The notes under the pieces were generated by a model. It was not told the DNA's origin and ran no database searches. It was given only the letters and a program-made list of their open reading frames with translations. The translations under genes were made by a program, and so were the position numbers. From assembly GCF_023674425.1 (NCBI RefSeq), contig NZ_CP098401.1, positions 1,984,001 to 2,048,000 on the forward strand: 64,000 nucleotides of DNA. The letters are read 5' to 3'. This stretch comes from Sphingomonas donggukensis. Lineage in GTDB: Bacteria; Pseudomonadota; Alphaproteobacteria; Sphingomonadales; Sphingomonadaceae. Within the stretch, counting starts at the first letter, position 1. Each line of letters opens with the position of its first letter. This document shows positions 7,757-17,637 of this stretch, one piece after another.

Positions 7757-9087
7757 GGCGGCCGGTCGCCCTGCTGCTCGCCACCGTCCTGACGGGCTGC
7801 GCGACCTATGCGCCGGCGCCGTTAGCGGATCGGCCGGCACCTCCCGTGACCGCCGCTGCACTGGCGCGCGACGGTCTGGCGATCGACCGGCCGTGGCTGT
7901 CGCCGGTCGCGATCGACCTTTCCAAACCGCTCGACGCCAACGCGATCGCGGTGCTGGCGGTGATCGCGAACCCAGACCTGAAAGCGTTACGCGCCCGCGC
8001 GGGCGTCTCCGATGCGCAGGCCTTCGCCGCGCGGCTCCTGCCCGACCCGAGCTTTTCGATCGGTGCGAACACGGTGATCGCCGGGCCGGACCCGTTGCTC
8101 GACCTTGCAGGCGCGCTCGGGTTTGATCTGGCGGCACTGCGAACGCGCGGCGTCCGCCTGGCGCAGGCCGAGGCGCAGGGACGCCAGGTCCGCCTCGACC
8201 TTGCCTGGAGTGAGTGGCAGACGGCCGGGCAGGCCCGCATCCAGGCGATCCGTATCCTGTCGCTCGAACGCGCGCTGGGCCTTGCCCGCGCATCGGCGGA
8301 CACGGCGCGATCCTTGCTCGATCGCACTATGCGGGCCGCAGGGCGAGGCGATGTCGCCGGATCGACAGTGCAGGCATCGCAGGTCGGTGCGGCCGATGCG
8401 CTCGCCCGACTGCGCACGGCGGAGCGTGACTTCGCCGCCGCCCGGTTCGAGCTGACGCGCCTGCTCGGGCTGTCGCCGGCGACGACGCTGACACTCGCTA
8501 CGACATCGACGCCGCCCAATATCCTCGACGTCGACCGGCTGGTCGCGGTCGCCTTGGCGCAACGCGCCGATCTCCAGGCACTGCACGCGGGCTACGATGC
8601 GCAGGAAGCGGCAGTGCGCAAGGCGATCCTCGATCAGTTTCCGTCGCTGTCGCTGACGGTGAACGGCGCGCGCGATTCCGCCGGCAACACGCTGCTTGGG
8701 CCAGCGATCGCATTCAACCTGCCACTGTGGAACCGCAATCGCGGCGGCATCGCGGTCGAGCAATCGACCCGCGCCGCGCTGGCGGCGGAATATGAGGCTC
8801 GCCTGTTCCAGACCCGTGCGCAGATCGCCGCAGCGGTGGCCGGTATCGGCATCGCGCGCCGCCAGTTGGGCAGCGCGCAGGCGGACCTGCCCGCGCTCCG
8901 CCGCTTCGCCGACGCCTCGGCACGGGCCGCTGCGCGCGGCGACATCCCGCGCGCGACGGCGGAGACGGCGGCGCAGGCGCTGCGCGATCGTGAACTGGTG
9001 GCCGTGCAGGCCGAACAGGACTGGAAGGAACAGGCCGTGGCCCTGGAGTTGTTGACCGGCACCCCCGCGAGCGGATGGTCCCGGTGA
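7753..9087 (+). CDS. Outer-membrane efflux lipoprotein, TolC/OEP family
   Basis: A 444-residue outer-membrane factor of a tripartite pump. It begins with a lipoprotein signal (VALLLATVLTGCATY, lipobox LTGC) and has the two-fold OEP repeat of long amphipathic helices (for example ADTARSLLDRTMRAAGRGDV and FADASARAAARGDIPRATAE). The phrase LPLWNRNRGGIAVEQ is a family-typical loop. The start at 7753 is in an ATGA overlap with the methyltransferase gene, and its 3' end overlaps the adaptor gene by 13 bases. It would form the outer-membrane exit duct for the RND pump downstream. Confidence 0.93.
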   Translation: MRRPVALLLATVLTGCATYAPAPLADRPAPPVTAAALARDGLAIDRPWLSPVAIDLSKPLDANAIAVLAVIANPDLKALRARAGVSDAQAFAARLLPDPSFSIGANTVIAGPDPLLDLAGALGFDLAALRTRGVRLAQAEAQGRQVRLDLAWSEWQTAGQARIQAIRILSLERALGLARASADTARSLLDRTMRAAGRGDVAGSTVQASQVGAADALARLRTAERDFAAARFELTRLLGLSPATTLTLATTSTPPNILDVDRLVAVALAQRADLQALHAGYDAQEAAVRKAILDQFPSLSLTVNGARDSAGNTLLGPAIAFNLPLWNRNRGGIAVEQSTRAALAAEYEARLFQTRAQIAAAVAGIGIARRQLGSAQADLPALRRFADASARAAARGDIPRATAETAAQALRDRELVAVQAEQDWKEQAVALELLTGTPASGWSR

Positions 9088-10091
9088 GAGCGATGCTGGT
9101 CACGGCGACCGCCGCCCTGCTGGCGGGGTGTGGCACCGCGACAGAACCGGCCGCGCCTGCGCCCAGTGCACTGGTCGGTCTGGCGCGCGCGGAGGTGGGG
9201 AGCGTGCGCGGCGGTGAGGCGCTCTACGGCGCGGTGGAGGCCGGGACCGGGCAGCGCATCGACCTGCCCGCACCGCTCGAAGCCAGCGTGGCCGCGATCC
9301 TGACACCGGTCGGAACGCGGGTGTCGGCGGGGCAGCCGGTCGCGCGGCTGGTCGCCAGCCCGGTCGCGCAGGCGGACCTCGCCCGCGCGTCCGCCGATGC
9401 GGCGACGGCGACCGCCGCGCTGGCGCGTGCGCAACGGCTTCGCGCCGACGGCCTTGCGTCCGACGCCGATGTCGAGGCGGCACGTGCCGCGGCGCGCACC
9501 GCCGCCGCGACCAGGGCGAGCGTGACCACGCGATTGAACGGACTGGTGTTGCGCGCGCCGCGGCCCGGCTTCGTGCAGGCCGTCAACGCCAGTCCCGGTG
9601 CGCTGGTGGTAGCCGGCACCTCGATCCTGTCCCTGTCGCCGATCGGTCCGACGCGGGCACGATTCGGGATCACGCCCGACGCCGCCCGCGCCGTCCGTCC
9701 CGGCCAGCCGCTGAGCGTGAAGGGACCGGACGGCATGATCGCGGGCACTGTCGCCAGCGTCGATCCCACGGTCGATCCGCAGACCCGCATGGCGGCGCTG
9801 TTCGTCGATCTGCCAACGGGCATCGCGGCGGGCGTGCCGGTCACCGCGGACCTCGCCTCTGCTTCGGGCGGCACGACCGGAATCATCATCCCCTATGCGG
9901 CCGTGCTCGACGATGCCGGCCAACCCTTCGCCTATGTCGTCGCTGGCGGCATCGCCCATCGGCGCGATCTGGTGCTGGGCGATCAGAACGGGGATCGGGT
10001 CGCGGTCGGCCGCGGCATCCGCGCGGGCGAGCGTGTCGTCGTGCGCGGCGGCACCGGCGTCGAGGACGGGATGCGGGTGCGGACGCGATGA
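9075..10091 (+). CDS. RND efflux periplasmic adaptor (membrane-fusion protein), lipoprotein
   Basis: A 338-residue adaptor with a lipoprotein signal ending in LLAGC. It has a split biotinyl-lipoyl domain (ASVAAILTPVGTRVSAGQPV and later LVLRAPRPGFVQAVNASPGA), an alanine-rich alpha-helical hairpin between them, and a beta-barrel domain (GPTRARFGITPDAARAVRPG). It bridges the inner-membrane RND pump and the TolC-type duct. The stop overlaps the pump start in an ATGA junction. The hairpin is short, as in CusB/CzcB-like and other lipoprotein adaptors. No metal-binding Met or His cluster is visible at the N-terminus. Confidence 0.92.
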   Translation: MVPVRAMLVTATAALLAGCGTATEPAAPAPSALVGLARAEVGSVRGGEALYGAVEAGTGQRIDLPAPLEASVAAILTPVGTRVSAGQPVARLVASPVAQADLARASADAATATAALARAQRLRADGLASDADVEAARAAARTAAATRASVTTRLNGLVLRAPRPGFVQAVNASPGALVVAGTSILSLSPIGPTRARFGITPDAARAVRPGQPLSVKGPDGMIAGTVASVDPTVDPQTRMAALFVDLPTGIAAGVPVTADLASASGGTTGIIIPYAAVLDDAGQPFAYVVAGGIAHRRDLVLGDQNGDRVAVGRGIRAGERVVVRGGTGVEDGMRVRTR

Positions 10092-13000
10092 GTGGCCGAG
10101 GCCCGTCTCCAGCGTTCTCGCGCCACGCTGCCGCGATCTGGCTGGCGCTGGTCCTGATCGCGATCGGCGGCGTGATCGCGGCGACGCGGCTGCCGGTCGC
10201 GCTGTTTCCGCACATCGACTATCCTCGCATCACGATCGCGATCGACGCGGGCGAGCGCGATGCGGCCCAGATGGAGGCGGAGATCACCCGCCCGATCGAG
10301 ATCGCGCTGCGCGGCGTGCCCGGCGTGACGCGGATCCGTTCGACCACCAGTCGCGGAACGGCGGAAGTCGCGCTCTCTTTTGCCTGGGGCGACGATATGG
10401 CCTCGGCGACGCTCGCCACCCAAGGCGCACTGGCCACGATCCTGCCCGACCTGCCGCCCGCCACGCGCTTCACGGTGCGACGCTCGGATCCGACCATCTT
10501 TCCGGTCCTCGGCATCGCGCTGACCTCCGCGACTCTCGATCAACGCGCGTTGCGCCAGATCGCGGAGCTGAAGGTTCGTCCCGCGCTCAGCTCCGTGGCG
10601 GGCGTCGCGGGCGTGGACCTGCTCGGCGGCACCGCGCCGGAATTCTCGGTCGCGGTCGATCCGGCGCGCCTGTCGGCACTGGGCCTGTCGATCGCCGATG
10701 TCTCGGCAGCGCTGGCGAAAGCCAACGTGGTCCAGGGTGCCGGCCGGATCGAGGATCGCCACCGCCTCTATCTCGTGCTCGTCGAGGCGCGGGTAACCGG
10801 GGCGAAGGCGCTTGCCGACGTGCCGGTCAAGGCGGGAAGCACAACCAGCGCCGGAGTTGTCAGGCTCGGCGACATCGCCACCATCTCGCCCTCGGTGGAA
10901 CCCGACTATACCCGTATCACGGCGGGTGGGCACCCGGCGGTGCTGGTCAACGTCCGGCAGGCGCTGAACGGCGACACGGTGGCGATCGTCAGGGCAGTCG
11001 ACGCGCGGTTGCGCGCCGCCGGCCTGCCGCCCAGTGTCGTCGCAACGCCGTTCTACGACCAGAGCGAACTCGTCACCGGCGCGGCGGATGCCGTCCGCGA
11101 CGCGATCCTGCTCGGCGCGCTGCTCGCGGGCCTCGTCCTGTTCCTGTTCCTGCGTTCGGGGCGGCTGATGCTGATTACCGGACTGATGCTGCCCGTCGTG
11201 CTCGCAGCGACCTGCCTGGTCCTCAAGGTCGCGGGTCTCGGCTTTAACATGATGACGCTGGGCGGCATGGCCGCCGCCGTCGGGCTGGTGGTCGACGATG
11301 CCGTCGTGATGCTGGAGCATGTCATGCGACGGATGCAGGAGGGCGCGGCGCGCGGTGCCGAGGGCGTCCTGACGGCGGCGGGCGAGGTCGCGCGGCCGCT
11401 CTACGGCTCCACGCTGGCGACCATCGTCGTGTTCCTGCCGCTTGCTTTCGTCAGTGGGGTGACCGGCGGCTTCTTCAAGTCGCTCGCCGTGACGATGGTC
11501 GCCGCGCTCGCGCTGTCGCTGCTCTGCACGCGCATCGCCATTCCGCTAGCGGCGGCGCGCTGGCTGCGGCCTTCGGATGCCGAGGCGGCCGACCGGGCCG
11601 GACGGATGATGGACCGGCTGGCGTCGGGCTATACCCGAGCGGCGCGGCCGATGCTGTCGCGTCCTGAGCTATCGGCGGCGATCGTCGGCATCGTGCTGGC
11701 GGTCGCCGGCTATGTCGCCTGGACGCATGTCCCGTCGGGCTTCATGCCGAAGATGGACGAGGGCGGCTTCATCCTCGACTACAAGGTCCAGCCGGGTGCC
11801 GCGATCGACGACACCGACGGGCTGCTCAAGCAGGTCGAACGCGAGATCCTGACGACGCCCGAAGTGGCGAGCTATTCGCGCCGGCTGGGCGCGCAGCTCG
11901 GGGGCGGCATCTCCGAAGTGGACGAGGGCGACTATTTCATCCGGCTGAAGGGCGGGCGGCGACGCGGCATCGAAGCGGTGATGACCGACCTGCGCCAGCG
12001 GCTCGCCGCGCGGGTGCCCGGCGTGCAGGTCGAGACCGCGCAGCTGATGGAGGATCTGATCGGCGACCTGACCGCCGTGCCGCAACCGATCGAGGTCAAG
12101 CTGTTCGGCGACGATCCAGCCGAGCTGGAACACGTCGCCGGACAGGTCGCGAAGACGCTCGGCGCGATACCGGGCGTGGTCGAGGTGATCGACGGCCTGC
12201 GCGTCGCCGGTGACGGAATCGCCGTCACCGTCGACCCTCCAGCGGCCCGGCAGCAGGGGCTGGATCCGCAGGCGATCGCCGACCAGGTGCAGGGATGGAT
12301 CGGTGGTCAGCTCCCAACGAGCGTCCGCATCGGCCCGCAGCTCGTCGGCGTGCGCGTGCGCGGCCCAGCGACGCTCGACGCGCGCGTGGCCCAGCTGGCG
12401 GCTCTGCCGCTGGCCGCGCCGGACGGTCATCTCGTCCGGCTCTCGCAGGTGGCGCGGGTGACGATCGCGGCCGGGCAGAAGCAGTTGACGCGCGAAGACC
12501 TGTCGCCCTTCATCGCGGTGACGGCGCGGCTGGAAGGGCGCGACCTCGGCTCGGCGATGCGAGACGTGCAGGCCCGCGTGGCTGGTCTGTCGCTGCCGGC
12601 ATCGGTGCGGGTCGATTACGGCGGCCTTTATGCCGAGCAGCGCCAGAGCTTCGCCGATCTTGCGATGGTCTTCGCGGCGGCGCTGCTGCTGGCCGGATTG
12701 CTGCTGACGATCCTTTTCGGGCGGATGGCGTGGACGCTGGCGGCGCTCGCTACCGTTGTGCTGTCGGCGGCCTCGGTGCTGATCGGGCTGTGGCTGACCG
12801 GGATCGAACTCGACATTTCGGCGCTGATGGGCCTGACCATGATCGTCGGCATGGTGACCGAACTCATCATCTTCTACCTCGCAGAGATCGACACGACCCG
12901 ACCGTTCGACGTGGCGGCGGCGCTGGAGGCGGGCGAGAAGCGCCTGCGCCCGATCCTGATGTCGGCGATCATCGCCGTGCTGACGCTCAGTCCGCTCGCG

Positions 13001-13141
13001 CTCGGCCTCAGCCGCGGCGCGGGCCTGCAACAGCCGCTGGCGACGGCGGTGATCTTCGGGCTGGTCGCTGCCGTGCCGCTGGTCCTGTTGCTGCTGCCAG
13101 CCCTCTGCATGATCGGCGGACGAAGCCGCATGGTCGCCTGA
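10088..13141 (+). CDS. RND-family inner-membrane efflux pump
   Basis: A 1017-residue RND permease with the usual 12-helix, two-loop layout: an N-terminal helix, a large periplasmic loop (about 35-320), a block of helices, a second loop, and a C-terminal helix block. Transmembrane helix 4 carries adjacent acidic residues Asp403-Asp404 in GLVVDDAVVMLE, matching the proton-relay pair of AcrB-type (HAE1) pumps. Metal-exporting CzcA/CusA proteins usually have a different pattern there. Context suggests metal or envelope stress, but the motif favours organic substrates, so the substrate is undecided. It ends the operon begun by the PepSY or regulator gene. Confidence 0.93.
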   Translation: MSGRGPSPAFSRHAAAIWLALVLIAIGGVIAATRLPVALFPHIDYPRITIAIDAGERDAAQMEAEITRPIEIALRGVPGVTRIRSTTSRGTAEVALSFAWGDDMASATLATQGALATILPDLPPATRFTVRRSDPTIFPVLGIALTSATLDQRALRQIAELKVRPALSSVAGVAGVDLLGGTAPEFSVAVDPARLSALGLSIADVSAALAKANVVQGAGRIEDRHRLYLVLVEARVTGAKALADVPVKAGSTTSAGVVRLGDIATISPSVEPDYTRITAGGHPAVLVNVRQALNGDTVAIVRAVDARLRAAGLPPSVVATPFYDQSELVTGAADAVRDAILLGALLAGLVLFLFLRSGRLMLITGLMLPVVLAATCLVLKVAGLGFNMMTLGGMAAAVGLVVDDAVVMLEHVMRRMQEGAARGAEGVLTAAGEVARPLYGSTLATIVVFLPLAFVSGVTGGFFKSLAVTMVAALALSLLCTRIAIPLAAARWLRPSDAEAADRAGRMMDRLASGYTRAARPMLSRPELSAAIVGIVLAVAGYVAWTHVPSGFMPKMDEGGFILDYKVQPGAAIDDTDGLLKQVEREILTTPEVASYSRRLGAQLGGGISEVDEGDYFIRLKGGRRRGIEAVMTDLRQRLAARVPGVQVETAQLMEDLIGDLTAVPQPIEVKLFGDDPAELEHVAGQVAKTLGAIPGVVEVIDGLRVAGDGIAVTVDPPAARQQGLDPQAIADQVQGWIGGQLPTSVRIGPQLVGVRVRGPATLDARVAQLAALPLAAPDGHLVRLSQVARVTIAAGQKQLTREDLSPFIAVTARLEGRDLGSAMRDVQARVAGLSLPASVRVDYGGLYAEQRQSFADLAMVFAAALLLAGLLLTILFGRMAWTLAALATVVLSAASVLIGLWLTGIELDISALMGLTMIVGMVTELIIFYLAEIDTTRPFDVAAALEAGEKRLRPILMSAIIAVLTLSPLALGLSRGAGLQQPLATAVIFGLVAAVPLVLLLLPALCMIGGRSRMVA

Positions 13142-13182
13142 TCGTCCTATCCTGAGGTCGAGCACCATGAGATAACGGGAGG

Positions 13183-14577
13183 ATGCTGTCCGCTTCGAAC
13201 CTGGCGCTGGCCTATCTCCTGCTCGAATGGGTGATCCGCCTGGTGATGGTGGTGGTCATCCCCCTGCGACGCCCGCCCGAGGCCGCGAGGAGCTGGCTGT
13301 TGCTGGTCCTGTTTCTACCGGTGCCCGCGCTGATCCTGTACCGGATGATCGGGCGAGCGGGCTTCCCGGCATGGCGGCGCGAGCGGTTCGAACAGACGGC
13401 CGCGGAACGCCATCGGACTGCGGCCATACTGCACAGCGGTGGACAAGGCACCGACATCCAGCGCCTCGCGCATCATCTGGGCGGTTTCCCGGCGTGCGAT
13501 GACAATACCGTCAGCCTGCTGACCGATTATGACGGCACGATCGACGCAATGGTGGCCGCGATCGACATCGCGGAAACGCGCGTTCATCTGCTGACCTACA
13601 TCTTCGCCGACGATGCCACCGGCACGAGGGTCGCACAGGCGCTCGGCAGGGCGAAAGCGCGGGGTGTCGACGTGCGGGTGCTCATCGACGCGCTCGGGTC
13701 CCGACCGTGGAACAGGCGAAGCCTGCCTCTGCTGTCCCGTCTAGGCGTCGATGCGCGGCTGGCCCTGCCGGTCCGCTTCGCAGGGTTGCGCCGCACACGG
13801 AGCGATCTGCGGAACCACCGGAAGCTGTGCCTGATCGACGGGCGATTGGGCTTCGTGGGATCGCAGAATATCGTAGATCGCGATTTCAAGCCCGGCATCG
13901 TCAACGACGAGCTGGTTGCGCGGGTCGCGGGGCCGGTCGTCGCCGCGCTAGACGCGGTCTTTGCCAGCGACTGGTATATGGAAACCGAGCAGCCGATCGC
14001 GCCGGTGGCCATCCCCGCTGGCGCGGGCAACATCGTCCTTCAGGCGATGCCCAGCGGCCCCGATTTCGGGGCGCCCGGGTTCGAGCGGCTGCTGGTCGAG
14101 CTGGTGCATGACGCAGCGCGGCGGGTCGTGATCGTCTCGCCCTATCTGATCCCCGACCAGGCGCTGCTGACCGCCATCAAGAATGCAGCGGCGCGTGGCG
14201 TCACCATCGACCTCATCGTGTCGCAGGTCGTGGACCAGCGGCTCGTCAGCCTCGCGCAGCGGTCCTATTATCAGGAACTTCTGGAAGCCGGGGTGCAGCT
14301 GCACCGGTATCGCGACCGTCTGCTCCACGCCAAGAATGTCTCGATCGACGACGCGATCGGCGTGATCGGTTCGAGCAACGCCGACGTCCGTTCGTTCATG
14401 CTCAACGCCGAAATCAGCCTCATCCTCCACGATCCCGACACAGCTGCCAGACTGGCCGCGATCCAGCAGGCCTATATCGATCGCAGCGAGCGTCTTACCC
14501 TGGACGCATGGAACCGCCGTTCCAGAGCTATCCGTCTATTCGAAAACCTCGCGCGCCTCGTCAGCCCACTGCTCTAG
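13183..14577 (+). CDS. cls: Phospholipase-D superfamily phosphatidyltransferase (cardiolipin synthase)
   Basis: A 464-residue protein with two N-terminal membrane helices (about 5-25 and 38-55) and two HKD catalytic motifs: His212-Lys214-Asp219 in RNHRKLCLIDG and His382-Lys384-Asp389 in LLHAKNVSIDD, each followed by a G-S-x-N segment (GSQN, GSSN). This is the bacterial cardiolipin synthase layout, joining two phosphatidylglycerols at the inner membrane. A GGGAGG site lies just before the start. It follows the RND pump by 41 bases and could be co-transcribed with it, which would link efflux induction to membrane lipid changes (inference). Confidence 0.9.
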   Translation: MLSASNLALAYLLLEWVIRLVMVVVIPLRRPPEAARSWLLLVLFLPVPALILYRMIGRAGFPAWRRERFEQTAAERHRTAAILHSGGQGTDIQRLAHHLGGFPACDDNTVSLLTDYDGTIDAMVAAIDIAETRVHLLTYIFADDATGTRVAQALGRAKARGVDVRVLIDALGSRPWNRRSLPLLSRLGVDARLALPVRFAGLRRTRSDLRNHRKLCLIDGRLGFVGSQNIVDRDFKPGIVNDELVARVAGPVVAALDAVFASDWYMETEQPIAPVAIPAGAGNIVLQAMPSGPDFGAPGFERLLVELVHDAARRVVIVSPYLIPDQALLTAIKNAAARGVTIDLIVSQVVDQRLVSLAQRSYYQELLEAGVQLHRYRDRLLHAKNVSIDDAIGVIGSSNADVRSFMLNAEISLILHDPDTAARLAAIQQAYIDRSERLTLDAWNRRSRAIRLFENLARLVSPLL

Positions 14578-14686
14578 CTTCACGACGGCTCCGAATGAGA
14601 TGGATCGCCAATCCGCCAATGGCGGCCAGTGGCAGTAGGCAATGATGACCTCGTCATGTGCCACCGACGGACTTCGACCGCGACCA

Positions 14687-16111
14687 TCAATCCTTGACGA
14701 CCTGCTTCTGGACGACTGGCCCACGGGCGTCGGGTTCGCCTGCCCGGATGACGAGGTAGCGCCGCTGTCCCGGTGTCGTATCGGCAACGATCTGACGGAT
14801 CGGCCCGACGGCATTGACGATCGCCGCTCCGGCCGGATTGGTCATGAACTTGGCAAGCGGCTCGACTGCGCCCTTCCCGTCGGCATTGGCAGAAAGCGCG
14901 AGCGTGAACGGCATCTTCGGCGGCAGACCGGCGACAGCTGCCTGCAGGATCTGGACCTGTCCCTGATCGAACAGCGTGACCTGGCTGGTGCCTGTTCCCG
15001 ACAGGGCCAGCTGGACCTTCGCGCCAGCCTTGTCGAGCGGGACGAGATTGGCCCTGCCGTCGCCCGACGGCACCGCGCCCGGCACATAGGCGACGCCCTG
15101 CGGCCCCTGGCCGATCGGGATGGTGGCGCTGACCCGGTTGGTGGCGGTGTCGATCGCCGCCACGGCATCCGCGTTCTCCAGCCCCACGTACATGCGGCTG
15201 CCGTCGCCTGACGGCCACAGGCCGTGGGGCAGCGCGCCCACGGGCACGCTCGCCACCTGCGCGAAAGTATCGGTGCGGAACACCTTCACGACATTCTCGG
15301 TGCCGACCGTCACATAGGCGAATTGGCCGCGCGGCGTGCGGGCGATGTTGACGTGGTTGGTGATCGCGCCGGTGTCGATCGTCTTCAGCACGCCGAAAGG
15401 CGGCTTCGCGTCGAACACCATGACCTTGCCGACGTCCTTCAGCGTCAGCCAGACCTGCTTCCCGTCAGGCGTCGCGGCGATGTCGGGGCAGAACGGGCTT
15501 TCCTGCTTCACGCGGCCGACGATCTTCTTGGAGGCGGTGTCGATCACGACGGTCTCCGGCGAGAAGCTGGAGCAGACGTAGCCGTATTTCCCATCGGGCG
15601 AGAAGATCGTCATGCCGGGGCCGTTGGGCACGGCAATGCGCGTGGTCGGCTGGTAGGTGCGGCCATCGAGCACCTGGACGTAATCCTCACCGCGCACGCT
15701 GACCCACACTTCGCGGCCATCGGGGCGGAAAAATGCCTCGTGTGGGCTGCGCCCGACATACGCGGTATGCTTCACCGCGTTGGTCGCGGTATCGATGAAG
15801 GTCACAGAGTTGGAACCGATCGACACGACCGCCAACGTGCGTCGGTCTGGCGAGAAGCCCATGCCGTGGACCAGCAACTGCCCCTTGTAGAGCGGGCTGA
15901 GATTGGCGGGTGTCAGGTCGCCGAGCTTGATGACGCCGATAATCGTGTTGGTCGACGGGTCGATCACCGACACGGTGTTCGAGAACTGGTCCGAGGTATA
16001 GAAGCGGTCGCGCGACGATACCGGCATATCGGGCTGCGCGTTCGGCACCTGCTGCGCGGCAGCGGGGACGGCGATGCTGGCAAGCAGCGCCGCGATGAGA
16101 ACCTGCTTCAT
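14687..16111 (-). CDS. Periplasmic YVTN-type beta-propeller protein
   Basis: A 474-residue exported protein: signal peptide at about 1-19 (ending VPAAAQQ) and a seven-bladed propeller built of YVTN-like repeats such as NTVSVIDPSTNTIIGVIKLG, NSVTFIDTATNAVKHTAYVG and DAVAAIDTATNRVSATIPIG. Each blade pairs a VxxIDTxTNxV strand with a G-x-x-P-H/Q-G turn. After about residue 355 there is a C-terminal extension of some 120 residues without the repeat. Proteins of this type often accompany redox or metal chaperones. It overlaps the DUF305 gene (ATGA) and forms an operon with it and a small membrane protein. Confidence 0.85.
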   Translation of the reverse strand: MKQVLIAALLASIAVPAAAQQVPNAQPDMPVSSRDRFYTSDQFSNTVSVIDPSTNTIIGVIKLGDLTPANLSPLYKGQLLVHGMGFSPDRRTLAVVSIGSNSVTFIDTATNAVKHTAYVGRSPHEAFFRPDGREVWVSVRGEDYVQVLDGRTYQPTTRIAVPNGPGMTIFSPDGKYGYVCSSFSPETVVIDTASKKIVGRVKQESPFCPDIAATPDGKQVWLTLKDVGKVMVFDAKPPFGVLKTIDTGAITNHVNIARTPRGQFAYVTVGTENVVKVFRTDTFAQVASVPVGALPHGLWPSGDGSRMYVGLENADAVAAIDTATNRVSATIPIGQGPQGVAYVPGAVPSGDGRANLVPLDKAGAKVQLALSGTGTSQVTLFDQGQVQILQAAVAGLPPKMPFTLALSANADGKGAVEPLAKFMTNPAGAAIVNAVGPIRQIVADTTPGQRRYLVIRAGEPDARGPVVQKQVVKD

Positions 16112-16437
16112 TTTGCTTTCCCTTTTTCCGCGAGGATCGCCTGCATGACGGCGATCTCCTGCCGCTGTTCCACAATGATGCCCTGCGCCAGACGCCGTAG
16201 GCGTTCGTCCTTACCGAAGCGCAGTTCGGCTTCCGCCATCTCGATCGCGCCTTGATGATGCGGGATCATCATGGCCGCAAAGTCGCGATCGGGATCGCCG
16301 CTGACGGGAACCATCATCGCGTGATGCATCCGCTCCATCGCCCGAGCCATGACGGCGGCGAAATCCTCGGTCTGTGCCGCCGCCCCGGTTGCAACAAGCA
16401 GCAGGGCGGCGGCAGTCAGCGTGCGTCGGACCCTCAT
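16108..16437 (-). CDS. Secreted DUF305 protein
   Basis: A 109-residue protein with a signal peptide (about 1-21, ending TGAAAQ) and one DUF305 domain, recognised by the motif FAAMMIPHHQGAIEMAEAEL and the preceding MHHAMM. DUF305 proteins are ferritin-like helical bundles frequently found in copper and silver resistance loci, where His and Met may bind metal. The domain here is a single short copy. It is four-base coupled to the YVTN propeller gene. Confidence 0.88.
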   Translation of the reverse strand: MRVRRTLTAAALLLVATGAAAQTEDFAAVMARAMERMHHAMMVPVSGDPDRDFAAMMIPHHQGAIEMAEAELRFGKDERLRRLAQGIIVEQRQEIAVMQAILAEKGKAK

Positions 16438-16440
16438 CTC

Positions 16441-16929
16441 TCATCCCATCTGCGATATGCGGGCGATGATACCGATGATCGTTGCCAGCACAACCATGCA
16501 GGCCGGCAGGAACAGGATCTGGACGATCGCCTGTCGCCCGGTGATCACGTCGTTCAGCGTCTCGACCGGACCGGCGAGGAATGCCGCGAAACTACGCTGC
16601 GGTTCGCCGGGGACAGGTGTATCCGCGACCAGGATCCCACCAACGATCAGGCCGAAATAGACGATCATCAGCACGGTCACCATCGTGATGACGAGCGCGG
16701 CCTCGGTATCGCGGGCGAAGAAGGTCCAGAAGCTGGCGAGCATCGCCGCGTAGAGGCCGACCAGGCCGAGCAGCGCGCCGGGATGCATGCCGCGCGAGGC
16801 GACGCCGGGTGCGGTGCGCTCGATCGCATCATAATCGCCGGCGTCATGGACCAGCGTCAGCATCGGGCGCGGGGTCAGGTCGACCATCGGCATCTCGTGC
16901 TCGACTTGGGAAGCGGGCATCGCCATCAT
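16441..16929 (-). CDS. Small integral membrane protein of unknown function
   Basis: A 162-residue protein with a soluble N-terminus of about 50 residues containing several Met and His, then three predicted membrane helices (about 53-76, 82-105 and 133-158). A GGAG site lies just before the ATG at 16929; a second in-frame ATG follows immediately. It lies three bases upstream of the DUF305 gene and heads that operon. I do not recognise the family. Confidence 0.75.
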   Translation of the reverse strand: MMAMPASQVEHEMPMVDLTPRPMLTLVHDAGDYDAIERTAPGVASRGMHPGALLGLVGLYAAMLASFWTFFARDTEAALVITMVTVLMIVYFGLIVGGILVADTPVPGEPQRSFAAFLAGPVETLNDVITGRQAIVQILFLPACMVVLATIIGIIARISQMG

Positions 16930-17046
16930 CGTAACTCCATGTGCGGCGGAGCGCGGAAGTGCGCGGCGTCGTGGAGGAAAGATGGCGTCCAGCCTTGGAT
17001 CGGTCCAACCGATCGTTCCTGTGATTTCGATCCGGAAAGGAGATCG

Positions 17047-17637
17047 ATGGTTCCGGATGCCGAAGATCGGCGGGCATTGCTCACGCTTCCCCACGTCGCG
17101 CCGCTGGAAAACTGGCGGAGCAATCTCGCCTGTGAACGGCAGGTGCCCCATGTCGACCCACATGATGGCGGGACCAACGCGCGGCTTCTGATCCTGCTGG
17201 AGACGCCGGGGCCAGGCGAAGCGTCGATCCGGTTCGTGTCGCGCGACAACCCTGGCGGGACACAGCGCAACCTCGCCCGGTTTCTTGACGAAGCCGGTAT
17301 CGCACGGCGCGATATGCTGTTGTGGAACTGCGTGCCGTGGGTCGTCCATGCACCCGGCGCACGCAACCGTCCGCTCCGCCGCGGCGAAATCCGCGAAGGG
17401 CTGGGAACGCTGCCAAGCCTGCTCGCTTTGCTGCCGCACCTGACGACCATTGTGCTGGCGGGGCGCGTCGCACGCGAAGCCGCGCCGATCATCGCCGCCA
17501 CGCGACCGGATGTCGCGATCCTGACCATGCCGCATCCCAGCCCGGCCAACGTCTGCACCAGCCCGGCGGTCGCCGCCGCGATCCGGAAAGCGCTGTCCGC
17601 CGCGGCAACCCGGCTCGGCTCAATGCGCGAGAAATAG
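17047..17637 (+). CDS. Uracil-DNA-glycosylase-superfamily protein
   Basis: A 196-residue protein with landmarks of the uracil-DNA glycosylase fold: a first motif LLILLETPGPGEA (like GExPG of families 4/5), a middle segment LLWNCVPWVV, and the closing motif MPHPSPAN (like HPSP). Such enzymes excise uracil from DNA, but this branch is divergent and its activity is not proven. Residues usually acting as catalytic acid in motif 1 are not obvious. The start follows AAAGGAG. The last 18 bases overlap the convergent universal stress gene. Confidence 0.75.
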   Translation: MVPDAEDRRALLTLPHVAPLENWRSNLACERQVPHVDPHDGGTNARLLILLETPGPGEASIRFVSRDNPGGTQRNLARFLDEAGIARRDMLLWNCVPWVVHAPGARNRPLRRGEIREGLGTLPSLLALLPHLTTIVLAGRVAREAAPIIAATRPDVAILTMPHPSPANVCTSPAVAAAIRKALSAAATRLGSMREK

